In this document: positions 5,248 to 5,660 of the stretch, piece after piece
How the letters are laid out: every line of letters begins with the position of its first letter
How positions within the stretch are numbered: position 1 is the stretch's first letter
NCBI GenBank assembly: GCA_029934845.1
Contig: JAOZLN010000179.1
Span: forward strand, 1 to 5,660
Direction: 5' to 3'
Source of the DNA: Candidatus Sabulitectum sp.
GTDB lineage: Bacteria > Fermentibacterota > Fermentibacteria > Fermentibacterales > JCC-6
DNA length: 5,660 nt
Made by a program: the position numbers and the translations under genes
Notes under the pieces: model-generated
Databases searched by the model: none
What the model saw: the letters and a program-made list of their open reading frames with translations, nothing else
What the model was told of the DNA's origin: nothing

Positions 5248-5660
5248 ATGAAACTTTTTGTATTTTTGCTGGTGATATCTGCGGGGCTCTGCTTCGCCGA
5301 CGGAACCGAAACCCAGACAGACTGGTCCGCCGGACCGGGAACACCCGGACCTGTAACCACTTTTGGTACAGCTTTTGATTTCAGCAGCGGAATAGATTTT
5401 TCCGTCGCAGGCGAGGCTGCTCTCAACCTTAGGCACGAAGTAGATGATTTTGCTGATGCTGCTCGCTGGACAGATTGTGCAGACATCGATGGCGATGGTG
5501 ATATGGATCTTCTTGTTGGTCTGTACTCCGCGGATTCTCTGTTATGGTACGAGAATCTGGACGGAGATGGCTTTTCCTGGGAAACTCATCACATCGGTGC
5601 TGGAAACGGACCTTCAAGGGTTGTTCTCGCTGATATGGACAATGATCTGGATATGGATGC
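5248..5660 (+). CDS. secreted FG-GAP/VCBS-type repeat protein, N-terminal part (3' end outside the window)
   Basis: The first 137 residues are visible and the frame is open at the right edge. The start is set by GGGAGG ending 6 nt before the ATG. A typical signal peptide (MKLFVFLLVISAGLCFA, cleavage likely after A17) is followed by a Thr-, Gly- and Pro-rich stretch to about residue 50. Acidic repeats come next: ADIDGDGDMDLLVG near 84-97, WYENLDGDGF near 105-114, and ADMDNDLDMD at the edge. The DxDxDG loops are calcium-binding signatures of the FG-GAP/VCBS (integrin alpha-like beta-propeller) families, and the 'WYENLDGDG' linker is common in large secreted proteins of that type. It is probably surface-exposed or secreted; the partner is unknown. 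Such proteins often end in a sorting or secretion domain, which would lie outside the window. Confidence 0.88.
   Translation, partial: MKLFVFLLVISAGLCFADGTETQTDWSAGPGTPGPVTTFGTAFDFSSGIDFSVAGEAALNLRHEVDDFADAARWTDCADIDGDGDMDLLVGLYSADSLLWYENLDGDGFSWETHHIGAGNGPSRVVLADMDNDLDMD

Noticed and set aside
5110..5617. Several minus-strand frames opposite the FG-GAP gene
   Set aside because: All are antisense to a reading frame with a ribosome binding site, signal peptide and calcium-binding repeats.

Overview
The window looks like chromosomal DNA of an anaerobic (or oxygen-sensitive), two-membraned bacterium of moderate GC. The support is a class I-type hybrid-cluster protein very similar to that of Desulfovibrio, a probable outer-membrane beta-barrel or lipoprotein, and a secreted FG-GAP/VCBS-type calcium-binding repeat protein of the kind abundant in FCB-group and candidate-phylum genomes. 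The phylum cannot be fixed from this window. I see no tRNA, rRNA, CRISPR array, insertion sequence or attachment site.

Layout, left to right. (1) 3-770, plus: the C-terminal part of an unrecognised protein that enters from the left edge. (2) 795-831: an intrinsic terminator for the minus-strand operon. (3) 850-2975, minus: a two-gene operon, an Rrf2-family regulator followed 2 nt later by hcp. The regulator probably starts at a TTG at 2975 rather than at the upstream ATG. An inverted repeat lies just upstream of the hcp ribosome binding site. (4) 2976-3094: a compact intergenic region with back-to-back candidate promoters. (5) 3095-3529, plus: a 144-residue orphan protein with a CxxC motif, divergent from the regulator and overlapping the next gene tail to tail by 11 bp. 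(6) 3519-4169, minus: elbB, of the DJ-1/PfpI superfamily. (7) 4263-4925, plus: an exported protein, probably an outer-membrane beta-barrel or lipoprotein. (8) 4926-5247: a 322-nt region without an intact gene. It holds a strong minus-strand terminator with a UUCG loop, a start-less minus-strand reading frame, a matching minus-strand promoter candidate, and mutually exclusive hairpins ahead of the next gene. (9) 5248-end, plus: the N-terminus of a secreted FG-GAP/VCBS-like protein that runs off the right edge.

Functionally the clearest unit is rrf2-hcp. A redox- or NO-responsive Fe-S regulator co-transcribed with Hcp points to nitrosative or oxidative stress defence. The divergent CxxC orphan may share its control. 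The two most interesting unexplained signals are the possible transcript of about 170 nt, or decayed gene, on the minus strand at 4925-5132, and the switch-like leader at 5178-5218. I found no convincing evidence of a large new multi-gene system.
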